The notes beneath the pieces are model-generated. The model was not told the origin of the DNA. It did no database searches and worked only from the letters and a program-made list of their open reading frames with translations. The position numbers were made by a program, and so were the translations under genes. From Thermohalobaculum sp039033215 (GTDB taxonomy: Bacteria; Pseudomonadota; Alphaproteobacteria; Rhodobacterales; Rhodobacteraceae), in the NCBI GenBank assembly GCA_039033215.1, contig JBCCDA010000003.1, forward strand, positions 1 through 64,000: a DNA stretch of 64,000 nt, written 5' to 3'. Positions within the stretch are counted from its first letter, which is position 1. Each line of letters starts with the position of its first letter. Positions 25,545 to 33,870 of this stretch are shown piece after piece.

Positions 25545-27092
25545 TTACTCGCGTGCGCTGCCGACGGCTTCACCGCGGGCCTCGATCGGTTTCAGCGGTG
25601 GCGCCTCCTTACGGATCTCTCGTAAGAACCCGACGATCTGCATCATCACAATGACTGCGAACGGTATGGCCCCTGTGATCGCCATCGCCTTGGCCACAGC
25701 GACCGATTCCGACACCACCGTCCCGATGGTCAGGATCGCAATCAGCGAGCCCCAGACCATTTTCTGGATAACCGGCGGGTTCAGGTTGCCGTCCGTGGTC
25801 ATCATCGACAGCACGAACGTGCCCGAGTCGGCAGACGTGACCAGGAAGATGAAGAGCAGGATGACCGCCAGGATCGTCAGGACCTGAGCGCCCGGGAAGT
25901 ACCCGAGGAAGGCGAACAGTGCCTTCATGGGATCCTCGAAGATGATCTCCTTCAGACCACCGCCACCGAACATCTCGACGTAGAACCCCGCACCTCCGAA
26001 GACCGCGAACCAGAGCATCGAGAAGAGCGTCGGCACCAGGACGACGCCCATCATGAACTCGCGGATCGTGCGTCCGCGGCTGATGCGGGCGACAAAGATG
26101 CCAATAAACGGGCCCCAGGCGAGCCACCAGATCAGGTAGGTCAGCGTCCATCCGGCGGTCCAGCCACCCAGATCCTCGAACGGGAACAGCTTGAACGACA
26201 TGGTGACCATGCCGGAGAAGTAGCTGCCGATCGAGTCGATGAACGTCTCCATCAGGAACCGGGTCGGCCCGGCGAAGAGCACCCAAAGCATGATGGCGAC
26301 AGCAACCACCATATTCAGGTTCGAAAGGATCTTGATCCCTTTATCGACGCCCGTGGTCGCCGACAGCATGTAGCAGACGAACAGGATGCCCAGAATAACC
26401 ATCGAGTTCGTCGACGTCTGCGCTGTCTCGAAGGCGAAGCCCATGCCGTTGCGCACGGCCAGGACGCCCATTGCCAGGGAGCCCGCCAAGCCGAAGACAA
26501 CCGACATGACGGCCAGGATGTCTGCCGCCTTGCCCACCGTCACGCCCGTCTGACCCTGAAAGAGGGCCTTGATCGGCGTCGAGATCATAGAGGATTCGTT
26601 CTTGCGGAAGGTGAAATAGGCAATCACCAGCGCACAGCATGCGTAGATCGCCCAGGCATGAAAACCCCAGTGGAGGTTCGTGATGACCAGCGCCTGGCGT
26701 GCGGCTTCAGCGGTGCCGCCTTCCATGCCCGGCGGTCCATGCCAGTGATACATCGGCTCGGCGGCGCCCCAGACGAGCAGGCCCGACCCCATGCCACCGG
26801 CGAAGAGCATCGCGATCCACGACGCCGTGCCGAATTCCGGCTCCTCGTCGTCTTTGCCCAGCCGGATGTGCCCATACGGCCCAAACGCCATGAAGGCGGC
26901 GAGGAACAGAAAACCGGTGCAGAGCGCCAACCAACCCCAACTGACCCCGGTCAGTGCGTAGTTGGTGAAGCCGAGTGCCGCGCCGGTCATGCCATCGGGA
27001 TCAACGACCCCCCAGACACCGATCCCCGCGCAGGCGGCCATCGATACGACAAAAACTGTATTGACCGTCAAACGGGCAGAGCCGTCAGCCAT
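25545..27092 (-). CDS. BCCT-family transporter (betaine/carnitine/choline type)
   Basis: A 515-residue sodium- or proton-coupled transporter with about 12 hydrophobic segments. The family signature region is visible as WWLAWGPFIGIFVARISRGRTIREF, and GGMGSGLLVWGAAEPMYHW is the helix that lines the substrate site. Substrates are compatible solutes or their precursors such as choline, glycine betaine or DMSP. It starts an operon with a two-domain binding lipoprotein and a UspA protein; BCCT carriers normally need no binding protein, which makes the partnership notable. The long hydrophilic C-terminal sensor tail of BetP is absent (short tail after the last helix). Confidence 0.93.
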   Translation of the reverse strand: MADGSARLTVNTVFVVSMAACAGIGVWGVVDPDGMTGAALGFTNYALTGVSWGWLALCTGFLFLAAFMAFGPYGHIRLGKDDEEPEFGTASWIAMLFAGGMGSGLLVWGAAEPMYHWHGPPGMEGGTAEAARQALVITNLHWGFHAWAIYACCALVIAYFTFRKNESSMISTPIKALFQGQTGVTVGKAADILAVMSVVFGLAGSLAMGVLAVRNGMGFAFETAQTSTNSMVILGILFVCYMLSATTGVDKGIKILSNLNMVVAVAIMLWVLFAGPTRFLMETFIDSIGSYFSGMVTMSFKLFPFEDLGGWTAGWTLTYLIWWLAWGPFIGIFVARISRGRTIREFMMGVVLVPTLFSMLWFAVFGGAGFYVEMFGGGGLKEIIFEDPMKALFAFLGYFPGAQVLTILAVILLFIFLVTSADSGTFVLSMMTTDGNLNPPVIQKMVWGSLIAILTIGTVVSESVAVAKAMAITGAIPFAVIVMMQIVGFLREIRKEAPPLKPIEARGEAVGSARE

Positions 27093-27543
27093 GGAATCCC
27101 CCCTAGTCTTCTCTAGTTTTTTTTCGAACCCACTTCCGCATTGCGTGCATACGTTTGATCATTTTGCAACCACTGTTAGACAATTTCATTTCTTCTAGAC
27201 GACGTCGGCGTACGGGCTTTCGTTCTGGATCGGGTGTCGTCGCCACTGTGCCGCCCGTCCTGGGAGGACGTAGTCGCGCGCGCGCTGACTGGTCCTAGAC
27301 GACAGCAATTGTTGTCGCTTGGGGGGCAACTCGGGCCGCATCGGACCGACGCAACCAATTGTTTCGGCACCTCTTTCGCCCCGCTTCCGGGAGCTGCATG
27401 CGGATGCACGCTCGAGACCGGCGCGGTCTGCTGTTACGCTGCAGCACAGGGTCCTTGCCGCGTGGGCATGGCGCGTCAATTCCCACTAGCAACGTGACCT
27501 CAGGTGGTGGAAAGAGTGCGCATGACATCGCTTGGGACCAAAC
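27093..27543. other. 451-bp divergent intergenic region with palindromes
   Basis: No gene is seen. The stretch near 27100-27190 is AT-rich and probably holds the BCCT promoter. CGTCCT-GGG-AGGACG (27256-27270) is a perfect hairpin, and CGACAGCAATTGTTGTCG (27300-27317) is an 18-base palindrome with one asymmetric pair, a candidate operator for either divergent gene. CTAGACGAC occurs twice, near 27196 and 27295. Confidence 0.5.
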
Positions 27544-29229
27544 ATGCGTGAGGCATCTGCATCGGCGAAGCCGTCGTCGACAGATACTTCTGCGTCGAAG
27601 GCGCGGGTCGCACTGCTGGTCGCGGTGGCGATTGCCGCGGGGATCTGTCTGCTCCCGATCCTCGCTGTGTTCTTCGCGGCAACGACGAGTGGAACCGAGA
27701 CTCTCCTCCACCTCGCCGAGACGCGGTTGTCGAGGTTCATCGGGAACACGCTGATTCTGGTAGGTGCCGTTGCCATCGGTACGGCTCTTATCGGCACGGG
27801 CGCCGCATGGCTGGTCACGATGACCAGGTTCCCCGGCGTGCGCTTCTTTGAGGTTGCGCTGATCCTGCCGCTCGCCTTTCCCGCCTACGTGCTGGCTTAC
27901 GCCTATACCGACTTTCTGGATCACCCGGGGCTGGTGCAAACGACGTTGCGTGATGTCATGGGCTGGGGTCCCAGGGACTACTGGTTTCCCGAAATCCGGT
28001 CCGTCGGCGGGGCTGCCGCCATGCTCACGCTGGTGCTGTATCCCTATGTCTACCTTCTCGCCCGCGGTGCCTTCCTGCAACAGAGCGGGGCGCTCCTGCT
28101 GACCGCACGGACCTTGGGGCACGGGTCTGTCTCCGCCTTTCTGCGCGTCGCGCTGCCGATGGCACGTCCGGCTATTGCCGGAGGAGTGCTCCTGGCGGTG
28201 ATGGAGACAATCGCGGACTTCGGCACCGTGAGCTACTTCGGGGTGCCGACATTCGCGACCGGGATCTATCAGAGCTGGTTCTCGATGTCTGACCGTGGGG
28301 CGGCCGCCCAGCTGGCATTCTGCCTGCTCAGCTTCGCACTGTTCATAGCACTGCTGGAGCGCAGCCAGCGGGGCGCCGCGCGACACCACGACAAGACAGG
28401 TCGGTTCAGCGATGCGCCTGCCGTAGAGCTGCATGGCGCAAGGGCGATCGTCGCTGCCGCGTTCTGCGCCCTTCCCGTTCTGCTTGGGTTCGTGCTGCCT
28501 GTCGTGCTGTTATTCTCCATGGGCATCGGATCCGAGCAGAACCTTCTCTCGGATCGCTACCTCGGCTTCATCCAGAACTCACTGATCCTGGCATCCGTTG
28601 CCGCTGTTGCGACGGTGGTGGCCGCCGTTGTGCTCAGTTTCGCCGTGCGGCTTCTAAGGACCCCTGCGGTCCGGGCAGCCCGCGAGATCGCGCGTATCGG
28701 CTACGCCGTGCCAGGGGGTGTCATCGCAGTGGGCCTGCTGGTGCCGTTCGCGGCGCTCGACAACTCGATCGATCGGATGGCCGAGACACTCCTCGGCGTC
28801 TCGACCGGGCTTCTGATCACCGGGTCAATCTCCGTTCTGGTCGCCGCCTACATGGTCAGGTTCATGGCGGCTGCGCTGAACACGGTGGACAGCGGATTTG
28901 CGACGATCGACCCCAAGATGGATGCGGTTGCCCGAACCCTGGGCCATTCGCCGTGGGACATTCTGCGCACAGTGCACGTTCCGATCCTGGCTCCCAGCCT
29001 GCTGACCGCCCTGCTGATCGTCTTCATCGATGTCCTGAAAGAGCTGCCGGCGACGCTGATCATGCGGCCGTTCAACTTCGATACACTCGCGGTTCAGGCG
29101 CATCGGCTTGCGAGCGACGAACGACTTGCTGGCGCGGCGGTGCCAAGCCTCGTGATCGTCGCGCTCGGTCTTCTACCGGTTATCCTCGTCTGCCGCAGCG
29201 TGCGACGGCAGAGGTATCGGTCCAACTGA
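27544..29229 (+). CDS. ABC transporter permease, ferric iron type (FbpB/SfuB/AfuB)
   Basis: A 561-residue fused permease with two transport halves of about 250 residues each, the architecture of FbpB-type iron(III) permeases. Each half has an EAA-type loop: LTARTLGHGSVSAFLRVALP and VARTLGHSPWDILRTVHVPIL. ATG 27544 is preferred over a TTG at 27532; neither has a strong ribosome site. The matching binding protein is on the other strand immediately downstream (29305-30315), and no ATPase gene is in the neighbourhood, so the FbpC subunit must be encoded elsewhere or shared. Confidence 0.9.
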   Translation: MREASASAKPSSTDTSASKARVALLVAVAIAAGICLLPILAVFFAATTSGTETLLHLAETRLSRFIGNTLILVGAVAIGTALIGTGAAWLVTMTRFPGVRFFEVALILPLAFPAYVLAYAYTDFLDHPGLVQTTLRDVMGWGPRDYWFPEIRSVGGAAAMLTLVLYPYVYLLARGAFLQQSGALLLTARTLGHGSVSAFLRVALPMARPAIAGGVLLAVMETIADFGTVSYFGVPTFATGIYQSWFSMSDRGAAAQLAFCLLSFALFIALLERSQRGAARHHDKTGRFSDAPAVELHGARAIVAAAFCALPVLLGFVLPVVLLFSMGIGSEQNLLSDRYLGFIQNSLILASVAAVATVVAAVVLSFAVRLLRTPAVRAAREIARIGYAVPGGVIAVGLLVPFAALDNSIDRMAETLLGVSTGLLITGSISVLVAAYMVRFMAAALNTVDSGFATIDPKMDAVARTLGHSPWDILRTVHVPILAPSLLTALLIVFIDVLKELPATLIMRPFNFDTLAVQAHRLASDERLAGAAVPSLVIVALGLLPVILVCRSVRRQRYRSN

Positions 29230-29253
29230 GAACCCTGTGGCCCCAACGCAAAC

Positions 29254-29275
29254 GGGCCGCCCCAAAGGACGGCCC
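29254..29275. terminator. Bidirectional hairpin between fbpB- and fbpA-like genes
   Basis: GGGCCG and CGGCCC form a perfect six-bp stem around CCCCAAAGGA, in which CC and GG can add inner pairs. It sits between the convergent stops of the iron-type permease and binding-protein genes. There is no T-run. Confidence 0.55.
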
Positions 29276-29304
29276 GGCGCGGTCTCGCGGTGGTAAGGTG
29301 GTCG

Positions 29305-30315
29305 TTACTCCCAACCCACCTCGTTGAAGATCTTCTGCGCCAGCGGCACATTCTTCGCGACAAGGCTCAGATCCACAGAGTCCGGCTTGAAGAAGCCAAG
29401 CTCCGCTACCGATGCGCTGATCGCCACCCCGGGCACCGCGGGGTATTCGTCGTTCCCTGCCGAGAAGTACTGCTGCGCCTCGTCGCTTGCCAGATACTCG
29501 AGGAACTTGATCGCGTTTTCGCGGTTCGGCGCGTGGGCCGCGACACCGCCTCCAGAGAGGTTCATGTGCGCGCCTTCGGCATCCTGCGCCGGGAAGATCC
29601 AGCCGATGTTTGCCCGCTCCTCAGCCGAAAGGCCCGAGACCTCTTTTCGGATCGAGCGTGCAAAGTAGTAAGTGTTGGAGATCGAGATGTCGCACTCACC
29701 CGACACCAGACCGCGCAGCTGATCCGTATCGCCGCCCTGTGGTGCCCGTGCGAAGTTCGCGACGACACCGGCTGCCCAGTCGCGTGCGGCCTGCTCTCCA
29801 TGGTTCTGGATCACCGCGGACAACAGCGTCTGGGAATAGACGTTCGACGACGAGCGGTGACAGACCATGCCCTTGTACGCCGGGTTCGCCAGATCAACGT
29901 AGCTCAACGGCGGGTTGGACACGTCGTTCTTGTCGTAGAAGATGATCCGTGCGCGCTGGCTGAAGCCAAACCACTGGTTCTCGCTGTCCTGAAGATAGGA
30001 AGGAATGCGGTTCTCGAGGATGTCGGTCTCGACGCTCTGCAGGAGCCCGGCCTGCTTCGCCCGTTCCAGCCTGCTGGTGTCGACGGTCAGGAAGACATCT
30101 GCGGGGCTGTTCTTGCCCTCCGCCTGCATCCGGGCGATCAGCTCGTCGGCTTTGCCCTCGATGCGATTGATCGTGATGCCCGTCAGCTCGGTAAAGTTCG
30201 AGTACAGGCGCTCATCCGTGTCGTAGTGGCGCGACGAGTAGAGGTTGAGTTCCTCCGCAGATACTGGCGCGGCCAGCATTAGGATCGCTGCGGCAGGGAT
30301 GATCGACCGAATCAT
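29305..30315 (-). CDS. Ferric iron ABC transporter substrate-binding protein (FbpA/FutA type)
   Basis: A 336-residue periplasmic iron(III)-binding protein. The signal peptide is residues 1-20 (ending APVSA) and the mature part begins EELNLYSSRHYDTDERLY, the FutA-type N-terminus with the histidine and tyrosine ligands. The tyrosine pair that binds iron is visible in ISNTYYFARS. It probably feeds the convergently encoded permease. A hairpin palindrome, ATCAGG-AATTG-CCTGAT at 30360-30376, lies 45 bases upstream of ATG 30315 and is a candidate operator for an iron regulator. Confidence 0.93.
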   Translation of the reverse strand: MIRSIIPAAAILMLAAPVSAEELNLYSSRHYDTDERLYSNFTELTGITINRIEGKADELIARMQAEGKNSPADVFLTVDTSRLERAKQAGLLQSVETDILENRIPSYLQDSENQWFGFSQRARIIFYDKNDVSNPPLSYVDLANPAYKGMVCHRSSSNVYSQTLLSAVIQNHGEQAARDWAAGVVANFARAPQGGDTDQLRGLVSGECDISISNTYYFARSIRKEVSGLSAEERANIGWIFPAQDAEGAHMNLSGGGVAAHAPNRENAIKFLEYLASDEAQQYFSAGNDEYPAVPGVAISASVAELGFFKPDSVDLSLVAKNVPLAQKIFNEVGWE

Positions 30316-30651
30316 GGGCTAGCTCCTGGTCCATTGTTACCCGACTGTTTTAGTCAGCTATCAGGAATTGCCTGATCCAAACCGCGTCGTCAATACGTGA
30401 ATCGCAACGATCTTTGACCGCAACATCGCGAGAGCCCCGCCCGGGGTCGGTTGCAAGAGACATCGGATGCTGCCAGGGGCCGCCAAGAACCCGCACTCAC
30501 GCTCAGGTTTCCACCAACCTCTTCGAGCGTCGATTGGTCCAAAACGACTTCCAGCCGAAGATGCAGACCGGAACTGCGGACAGTCAGCTTTGTATCGGGT
30601 TGTGATCAATCAGACCAAACGCCCGGGGCGCCGGGCCCAACTCACCAGGCG
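30316..30651. other. 336-bp region holding the iron-binding-protein promoter
   Basis: The region lies upstream of the minus-strand iron-binding gene and after the stop of the HlyD-type gene. It contains the palindrome ATCAGGAATTGCCTGAT (30360-30376). An 82-residue open frame at 30361-30609 lacks a ribosome site and family resemblance and is rejected. GGGCGCCGGGCCC near 30630 could be a weak hairpin ending the HlyD transcript. Confidence 0.5.
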
Positions 30652-31845
30652 TCAGTGTCCGCCACCGCCAAGGCCTACCCCAGCGATGAGCGCACCCCAG
30701 ACCTTCAGCCGCAAACCGACAGCCTTAACTACACCTGTGGCAGCGATGATGTGGCCACCCACACCACTGAGGTTGTTGGTGTATGTCTGTATGATACAGC
30801 CGCTACCATCCAACATGACGGCTTCCTGCTCGGGGTGTTCCAGCTCGAAGTAGACGAGCATCGACCCACGAGCGACCCAGTTCTCCGGCTCCAGCAGCCG
30901 ACCGCCAGGTACAACCTGTCCGGCCGCAATCGCCGGCTGGATGGAAACAACCTTGGCAGGAAGAACGGCGTCTCGGAACGACAGACCAATATTGCTGTCG
31001 CATGCGATTTCCGCCGGCATTCCCTCGTAGATTGTCGCCCTGGCAACCTGCGAGAAGCCAGCTGTAATCCTGAGGGGAATGTCGTCGGGTCGATCCGGAA
31101 TGATGATCATCGCCGGGCTGAGAATGAACTTCGAAGCCGGGCTGCCCACACTCATGGTGAGCTGTGTCACCACACCGTTGGCAAACGACTTCACTTCTGT
31201 CTGCGCCAACGCGACCCGCGCGCTCTCGACCGCGGCTTCGGCAGCCGCGCGCTGCGCCGGCAGGGATTCGGCAATATCGATCTGCGCCAGATCAACTTGA
31301 GCCGTCGCGGCATCCAAGTCGGCCTCGGCCACAGCGAGCGATGCTTCAGCCCGCCGGAGCGTAGTCTCCGTCCCCACGTTCTTCTCGAACAGGGTTCGCG
31401 CGTTATCGACGTCCACCTGCAGCTTGTCGATGCGCGCGCGCACCTCGACCACCTGAGCTTCGGCGACTTTCAGAGAGTCCTGAGCCTTGGCCTCCTCGGC
31501 GGCCAGCTTCGCCAGTTCAGTCTCAGCCTGCGCAAGCGCCGCTTTCTGGACGCTGGCTTCGATACGAAAAAGAAGATCTCCTGCGGCGACGCGTTGGCCG
31601 TTTCTGACGGCAACTTCGGTCACAGGACCGCTTGTCTGAGCAACGACCGAGATGGTGCGGAAAGGTAGAAGACCAGAGTACGTCTTGGGGTGGAAGTAGA
31701 AGATCAGCAGGAACAGCAGGAACGCGAGCACGGCCCAGATAAACACAGCGGTACGCATGTTCCAGACGGTCATCGCCTCGCCGCGTCGCTTGAGCTGGAA
31801 GTAGCGGATGATGACCGGAAAAGAGGTGAAGAGGAGCTCAAACAT
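30652..31845 (-). CDS. HlyD-family periplasmic adaptor (YiaV/EmrA-like)
   Basis: A 397-residue membrane-fusion protein: one N-terminal membrane helix (about residues 28-50), a lipoyl/barrel half (TSGPVTEVAVRNGQRVAAGDLLF), a long Ala/Glu-rich coiled coil at about 95-205, then the second barrel half (SFANGVVTQLTMSVGSPAS). Such adaptors bridge an inner-membrane pump to an outer-membrane channel. No pump ATPase or MFS gene is adjacent; the only partner is the small membrane protein whose stop overlaps this start by eight bases. The pairing recalls E. coli yiaV-yiaW, of unknown function. Its C-terminus is hydrophobic and glycine-rich (KVWGALIAGVGLGGGGH), possibly a second membrane segment. Confidence 0.85.
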   Translation of the reverse strand: MFELLFTSFPVIIRYFQLKRRGEAMTVWNMRTAVFIWAVLAFLLFLLIFYFHPKTYSGLLPFRTISVVAQTSGPVTEVAVRNGQRVAAGDLLFRIEASVQKAALAQAETELAKLAAEEAKAQDSLKVAEAQVVEVRARIDKLQVDVDNARTLFEKNVGTETTLRRAEASLAVAEADLDAATAQVDLAQIDIAESLPAQRAAAEAAVESARVALAQTEVKSFANGVVTQLTMSVGSPASKFILSPAMIIIPDRPDDIPLRITAGFSQVARATIYEGMPAEIACDSNIGLSFRDAVLPAKVVSIQPAIAAGQVVPGGRLLEPENWVARGSMLVYFELEHPEQEAVMLDGSGCIIQTYTNNLSGVGGHIIAATGVVKAVGLRLKVWGALIAGVGLGGGGH

Positions 31846-32263
31846 TACGGTTCGCCTCCGGTGTACCTTGCGCTACTGGAATGCTCTCTCCGTCTGGGTC
31901 GGGCTTACCGTGGGCATCCGAGTCGCCGTGGGCATCCTCGCCGCGCTCTCGTCCGAAGGCGTAGCGGGACCAATCCATCATCAACGCGATCAGGATCGCT
32001 GTCAGGGGCAGCAGAAGGCTGAAGTGCTCCAGCGGGAAGATCTCGTAGAGCAAGGCGATCGCAAGCAAGGTCGGGATGGTCTTTGAAAGCGGTGTGCCTT
32101 TGGACCGATGTTCCGCCCAGCGATCAAACGCCGCGTAGAGCGTTACCACGCCGTAGAGCCCCAAAAACAACAGGGCCAGCGCGAGCCAACCGAACGTATC
32201 GACCTCGCCCGGTGGGACGAACCATTGAGGTAGGGAATGTCCGTGTTCGCCTTCAGCCGCCAT
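31838..32263 (-). CDS. Small inner-membrane protein paired with HlyD adaptor
   Basis: A 141-residue protein with a short polar N-terminus, two or three hydrophobic helices (about 24-42 and 60-95) and an acidic, hydrophilic tail. ATG 32263 is preceded by GGAAAGG and gives MAAEGEHGHSLPQWFVPPGE; the longer in-frame version runs through the repeat-bearing intergenic region and is rejected. Its stop lies inside the start of the HlyD-type gene (eight-base overlap), so translation is coupled. It occupies the place of YiaW-type partners but I cannot assign the family from sequence. Confidence 0.7.
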   Translation of the reverse strand: MAAEGEHGHSLPQWFVPPGEVDTFGWLALALLFLGLYGVVTLYAAFDRWAEHRSKGTPLSKTIPTLLAIALLYEIFPLEHFSLLLPLTAILIALMMDWSRYAFGRERGEDAHGDSDAHGKPDPDGESIPVAQGTPEANRNV

Positions 32264-32699
32264 CAACTTGCCTTTCCGACCGGTCAGATCGCGGGTCAAT
32301 ACTTCTTTGCAGTTACGGCGTCTACGACCAACTTCTCGGCATCCAGCGGCTGTGAAATGCCGAGGGCGATGTGTGAGCGTTCTGCCATACCGACCGGTTC
32401 CGAGACGACGGGATGGGGTGCGTCGGGCGCCGGGCGTCGGGCGTCGGGCGTCGGTCCGACAGGTGCAGCACGAACACCGGCCCGACAACCGCGAGATCAC
32501 GGAGTTCCTTCACGTTGAAGGTTCGCAGCTCACTTGGTGCCGTTCGCGCAAACAGGATGGCGGGGTGCTAGCTTCGGTTTTTGCGACGTTTGGGTCTGAT
32601 GATCGACCCTGTCCGACCCATGCCTGCGTGCTCTCGGCGCGACTTGCCATGGATGGCGAGTCCCGGGATAGTCGGACGATAAAAGAACGGGAGGAAGTC
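32264..32699. other. 436-bp divergent region with heptamer repeat
   Basis: The region separates the minus-strand membrane-protein pair from the plus-strand RHH gene. It contains five tandem heptamers at 32420-32454 and, at its right end, GGGAGGAAGTC, the ribosome site of the RHH gene. Open frames that cross it are arginine-rich shadows. Confidence 0.5.
32420..32454. repeat. Heptamer tandem repeat (GCGTCGG)5
   Basis: Five head-to-tail copies of GCGTCGG, the second being GCGCCGG, are found in the divergent region. Seven is not a multiple of three and no gene covers the site, so copy-number change would alter promoter spacing rather than a protein. Confidence 0.85.
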
Positions 32700-32996
32700 A
32701 TGTGTCAGATCTTTGCGGGGCAAGACCCTGCAACTTACTGCAGCCAAACACGATCTCTCCGCCTCAACGGGCAAAGCACCTCCATTCGGCTGGAGAAGGC
32801 TTTCTGGGAGATGCTGGACAGCATTGCCGCCGCCGAGGGGTTCACGACACCGAGCTTCATCTCGAAGCTCCACAACGAGGTGCTTGGACTGCGAGGGGAA
32901 GCCCACAATTTCACGTCGTTGCTGCGCTGTGCCTGTCTGCAGCACCTCAGGCGCGAAGCCGGGCTGCTGGGACCTGCCCCGATCGCGGCGGAGTAG
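32700..32996 (+). CDS. Ribbon-helix-helix domain protein (RHH_4 type)
   Basis: A 98-residue protein starting MCQIFAGQDPATYCSQTRS, followed by LRLNGQSTSIRLEKAFWEML, the ribbon-helix-helix family common in alphaproteobacteria, where the ribbon (TSIRLE) contacts DNA. Those proteins are presumed transcriptional regulators of unknown target. GGGAGGAAGTC precedes ATG 32700. An in-frame extension to 32268 passes through the heptamer repeat and is rejected. The gene stands alone, 81 bases before the glyoxalase operon. Confidence 0.85.
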   Translation: MCQIFAGQDPATYCSQTRSLRLNGQSTSIRLEKAFWEMLDSIAAAEGFTTPSFISKLHNEVLGLRGEAHNFTSLLRCACLQHLRREAGLLGPAPIAAE

Positions 32997-33077
32997 AGCC
33001 GTAGTATAGGGATACCACCAAGGGGCCGAAGAACTCGCTCATACTCGTCTGAAAACTGATCAGATGAGGAGGATCGT

Positions 33078-33473
33078 GTGGCCAAGGCCATTCACATGAT
33101 GATCCGGGTGCTGGACGAAGTGCGCTCGGTCAATTTCTACGATACGGCGTTTGGACTGAAGATTGCCGATCGGCTGGACTTTGAGAACTTCACGCTCGTC
33201 TACCTCCGCAATCCCGAGAACGACTTCGAGGTAGAGCTGACCGTCAACAAGGGTCAGACCGGGGCCTACGACCTGGGCAACGGTTACGGCCATATCGCGT
33301 TCTGTGTCGACGACGTTGACGCCGAACACGCGCGGCTCTCGGACGCCGGGCTCTCTCCCCGCAAGCTGGTGGACTTTGCCCCAGACGGGACGGTGATTGC
33401 CCGGTTCTTCTTCATTCAGGACCCCGACGGCTACGAGATCGAGGTTCTGCAACGGCACGGCCGCTATCAGTAG
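33078..33473 (+). CDS. Lactoylglutathione lyase / glyoxalase I family protein
   Basis: A 131-residue vicinal-oxygen-chelate protein. The four metal ligands expected of glyoxalase I can be placed at H6, E53, H72 and E122. GAGGAGG before GTG 33078 makes the GTG start convincing. It begins a four-gene operon with a muconolactone-isomerase-like protein, a Gdh3-type subunit and a GMC oxidoreductase, so it may remove an aldehyde by-product or act on an intermediate of that pathway rather than methylglyoxal. Confidence 0.85.
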   Translation: MAKAIHMMIRVLDEVRSVNFYDTAFGLKIADRLDFENFTLVYLRNPENDFEVELTVNKGQTGAYDLGNGYGHIAFCVDDVDAEHARLSDAGLSPRKLVDFAPDGTVIARFFFIQDPDGYEIEVLQRHGRYQ

Positions 33474-33482
33474 GAGATACGC

Positions 33483-33800
33483 ATGCTTTTCCACCTGGAA
33501 TTCACAGTGAACTACAGCGCGTCGATGTCCCAGCAGGACCTGTTCCGGATCTGGATCGACGAAGCCAAGGCCGCGCTCGGCGCCAAGGATGCCGGAGTAG
33601 TCAAGGACCTCTGGAAGGCGGCGGGCATGCGCAAGGTGTTCGCCGTCGTCGAGGTCGACAGCGCGGATGTCCTCGACCAGATCAGCTTCGATCTGCCGAT
33701 CATGAAAGAGATGGGCCAGCACGTGGACATAAAGGTCACGGCGATCCGCCGCTACGAGGACTTCGCGGCAGATGTGGGGGCGCGTTTCGAAGGCGGATGA
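33483..33800 (+). CDS. Muconolactone delta-isomerase-like protein
   Basis: A 105-residue protein starting MLFHLEFTVNYSASMSQQDL, the ferredoxin-like fold of the muconolactone isomerase family. True muconolactone isomerases work as decamers in the catechol ortho pathway, but no other gene of that pathway is present, so the substrate here is open. It lies ten bases after the glyoxalase stop with AGGAG upstream. Confidence 0.75.
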   Translation: MLFHLEFTVNYSASMSQQDLFRIWIDEAKAALGAKDAGVVKDLWKAAGMRKVFAVVEVDSADVLDQISFDLPIMKEMGQHVDIKVTAIRRYEDFAADVGARFEGG

Positions 33801-33817
33801 AACCCCAGCCATCGTGA

Positions 33818-33838
33818 CGCCCGGCGCAAGACCGGGCG
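33818..33838. promoter_or_regulatory. Intra-operon hairpin
   Basis: CGCCCGG-CGCAAGA-CCGGGCG is a perfect seven-bp stem between the isomerase-like gene and the Gdh3-type gene. It may protect or separate the 3' part of the message, which encodes the exported oxidoreductase. Confidence 0.5.
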
Positions 33839-33870
33839 CACCAATACAAAACTAAGGGAGGAAACGACAC

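Noticed and set aside
30361..30609. 82-residue minus-strand open frame upstream of the iron-binding-protein gene
   Set aside because: Covers the probable promoter and palindrome, and lacks a ribosome site and recognisable motifs.
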